Below, piece after piece: positions 14,266 to 14,316 of a stretch of 14,316 bases of DNA (position 1 is its first letter; each line of letters begins with the position of its first letter). The stretch is from an uncultured Clostridia bacterium. Its GTDB lineage: Bacteria > Bacillota > Clostridia > Oscillospirales > CAG-272. The position numbers and the translations under genes are program-made. Below the pieces are notes generated by a model, which was given only the letters and a program-made list of their open reading frames with translations, did not search any database and was not told the origin of the DNA. The stretch is taken from assembly GCA_937884385.1 (NCBI GenBank), contig CALGCW010000306.1:1-14316 (forward strand), written 5' to 3'.

Positions 14266-14316
14266 TTACTTTGCTTTGGATTGGTCGCTTTTTGAAAAAA
14301 GCTTGGCAAAAACTTT
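14266..14316 (-). CDS. C-terminal end of an unidentified protein (partial)
   Basis: The last 16 codons of a minus-strand frame entering from the right edge: KVFAKLFSKSDQSKAK then TAA. The Lys/Ser-rich tail and the terminator 33 bases downstream support a real gene end, but this is too short to name a family. The other two minus-strand frames were not favoured because they run through the terminator hairpin. Confidence 0.5.
   Translation of the reverse strand, partial: KVFAKLFSKSDQSKAK

Noticed and set aside
1..14316. CRISPR arrays, insertion sequences, integrases or attachment sites
   Set aside because: No regularly spaced direct repeats, transposase-like frames or terminal inverted repeats were seen; the only tandem repeats are the coding ones at 7688-8272.

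Overview
The window most resembles a chromosomal stretch from an uncultured Clostridia-class Firmicute, probably gut-associated. Reasons: strong AGGAGG-type ribosome sites, several SigA promoters with 17-base spacing, GTP-type PEP carboxykinase, a four-cysteine L28, clostridial-style lipoproteins with BspA-type leucine-rich repeats, and a feoA-feoB-small-Cys-protein iron operon. This placement is inference; there is no rRNA or other marker. The density and gene types suggest ordinary chromosome: no transposase, integrase, CRISPR array, tRNA or rRNA was found.

Plus strand, left part (1-7430): a promoter drives pckG (GTP-dependent PEP carboxykinase) and an MscS-type channel, closed by a strong terminator. 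A second promoter precedes an unusual TIR-domain protein with a beta-rich middle and a C-terminal membrane anchor, followed by a YczE/DUF6198-like membrane protein. Next is an enolase gene whose frame is intact over its full length except for one in-frame TAA at 6088-6090. The stop removes the catalytic His and substrate-binding Lys. rpmB (bL28) and a DUF6873-type gene follow, each with its own terminator.

Plus strand, middle (7436-9969): two lipoprotein genes 14 bases apart behind a near-consensus promoter. The first joins three 65-residue cysteine-rich repeats to BspA-like leucine-rich repeats. The second carries a Pro/Glu/Thr-rich linker that seems inserted into a small beta domain. A hairpin that can terminate in both directions separates them from the convergent iron operon.

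Minus strand (12562 to 9972): feoA, feoB and a 50-residue FeoB-associated cysteine-rich membrane protein. The promoter is a perfect TTGACA-17-TATAAT, with a 16-base palindrome of DtxR/IdeR type at the expected transcription start. An identical palindrome lies between feoA and feoB. This is a readable iron-repression circuit: ferrous iron uptake switched off by an iron-bound repressor.

Minus strand, right end: a COG2509-type FAD-dependent oxidoreductase behind another perfect consensus promoter. Its leader contains an intrinsic-terminator-like hairpin and a possible 7-codon reading frame, suggesting attenuation or a small RNA. The last bases hold the final 16 codons of another minus-strand gene and its terminator.

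Points most worth following up: the nonsense-interrupted enolase, the TIR-beta-membrane protein, the leader at 14020-14130, and the paired palindromes of the feo operon.
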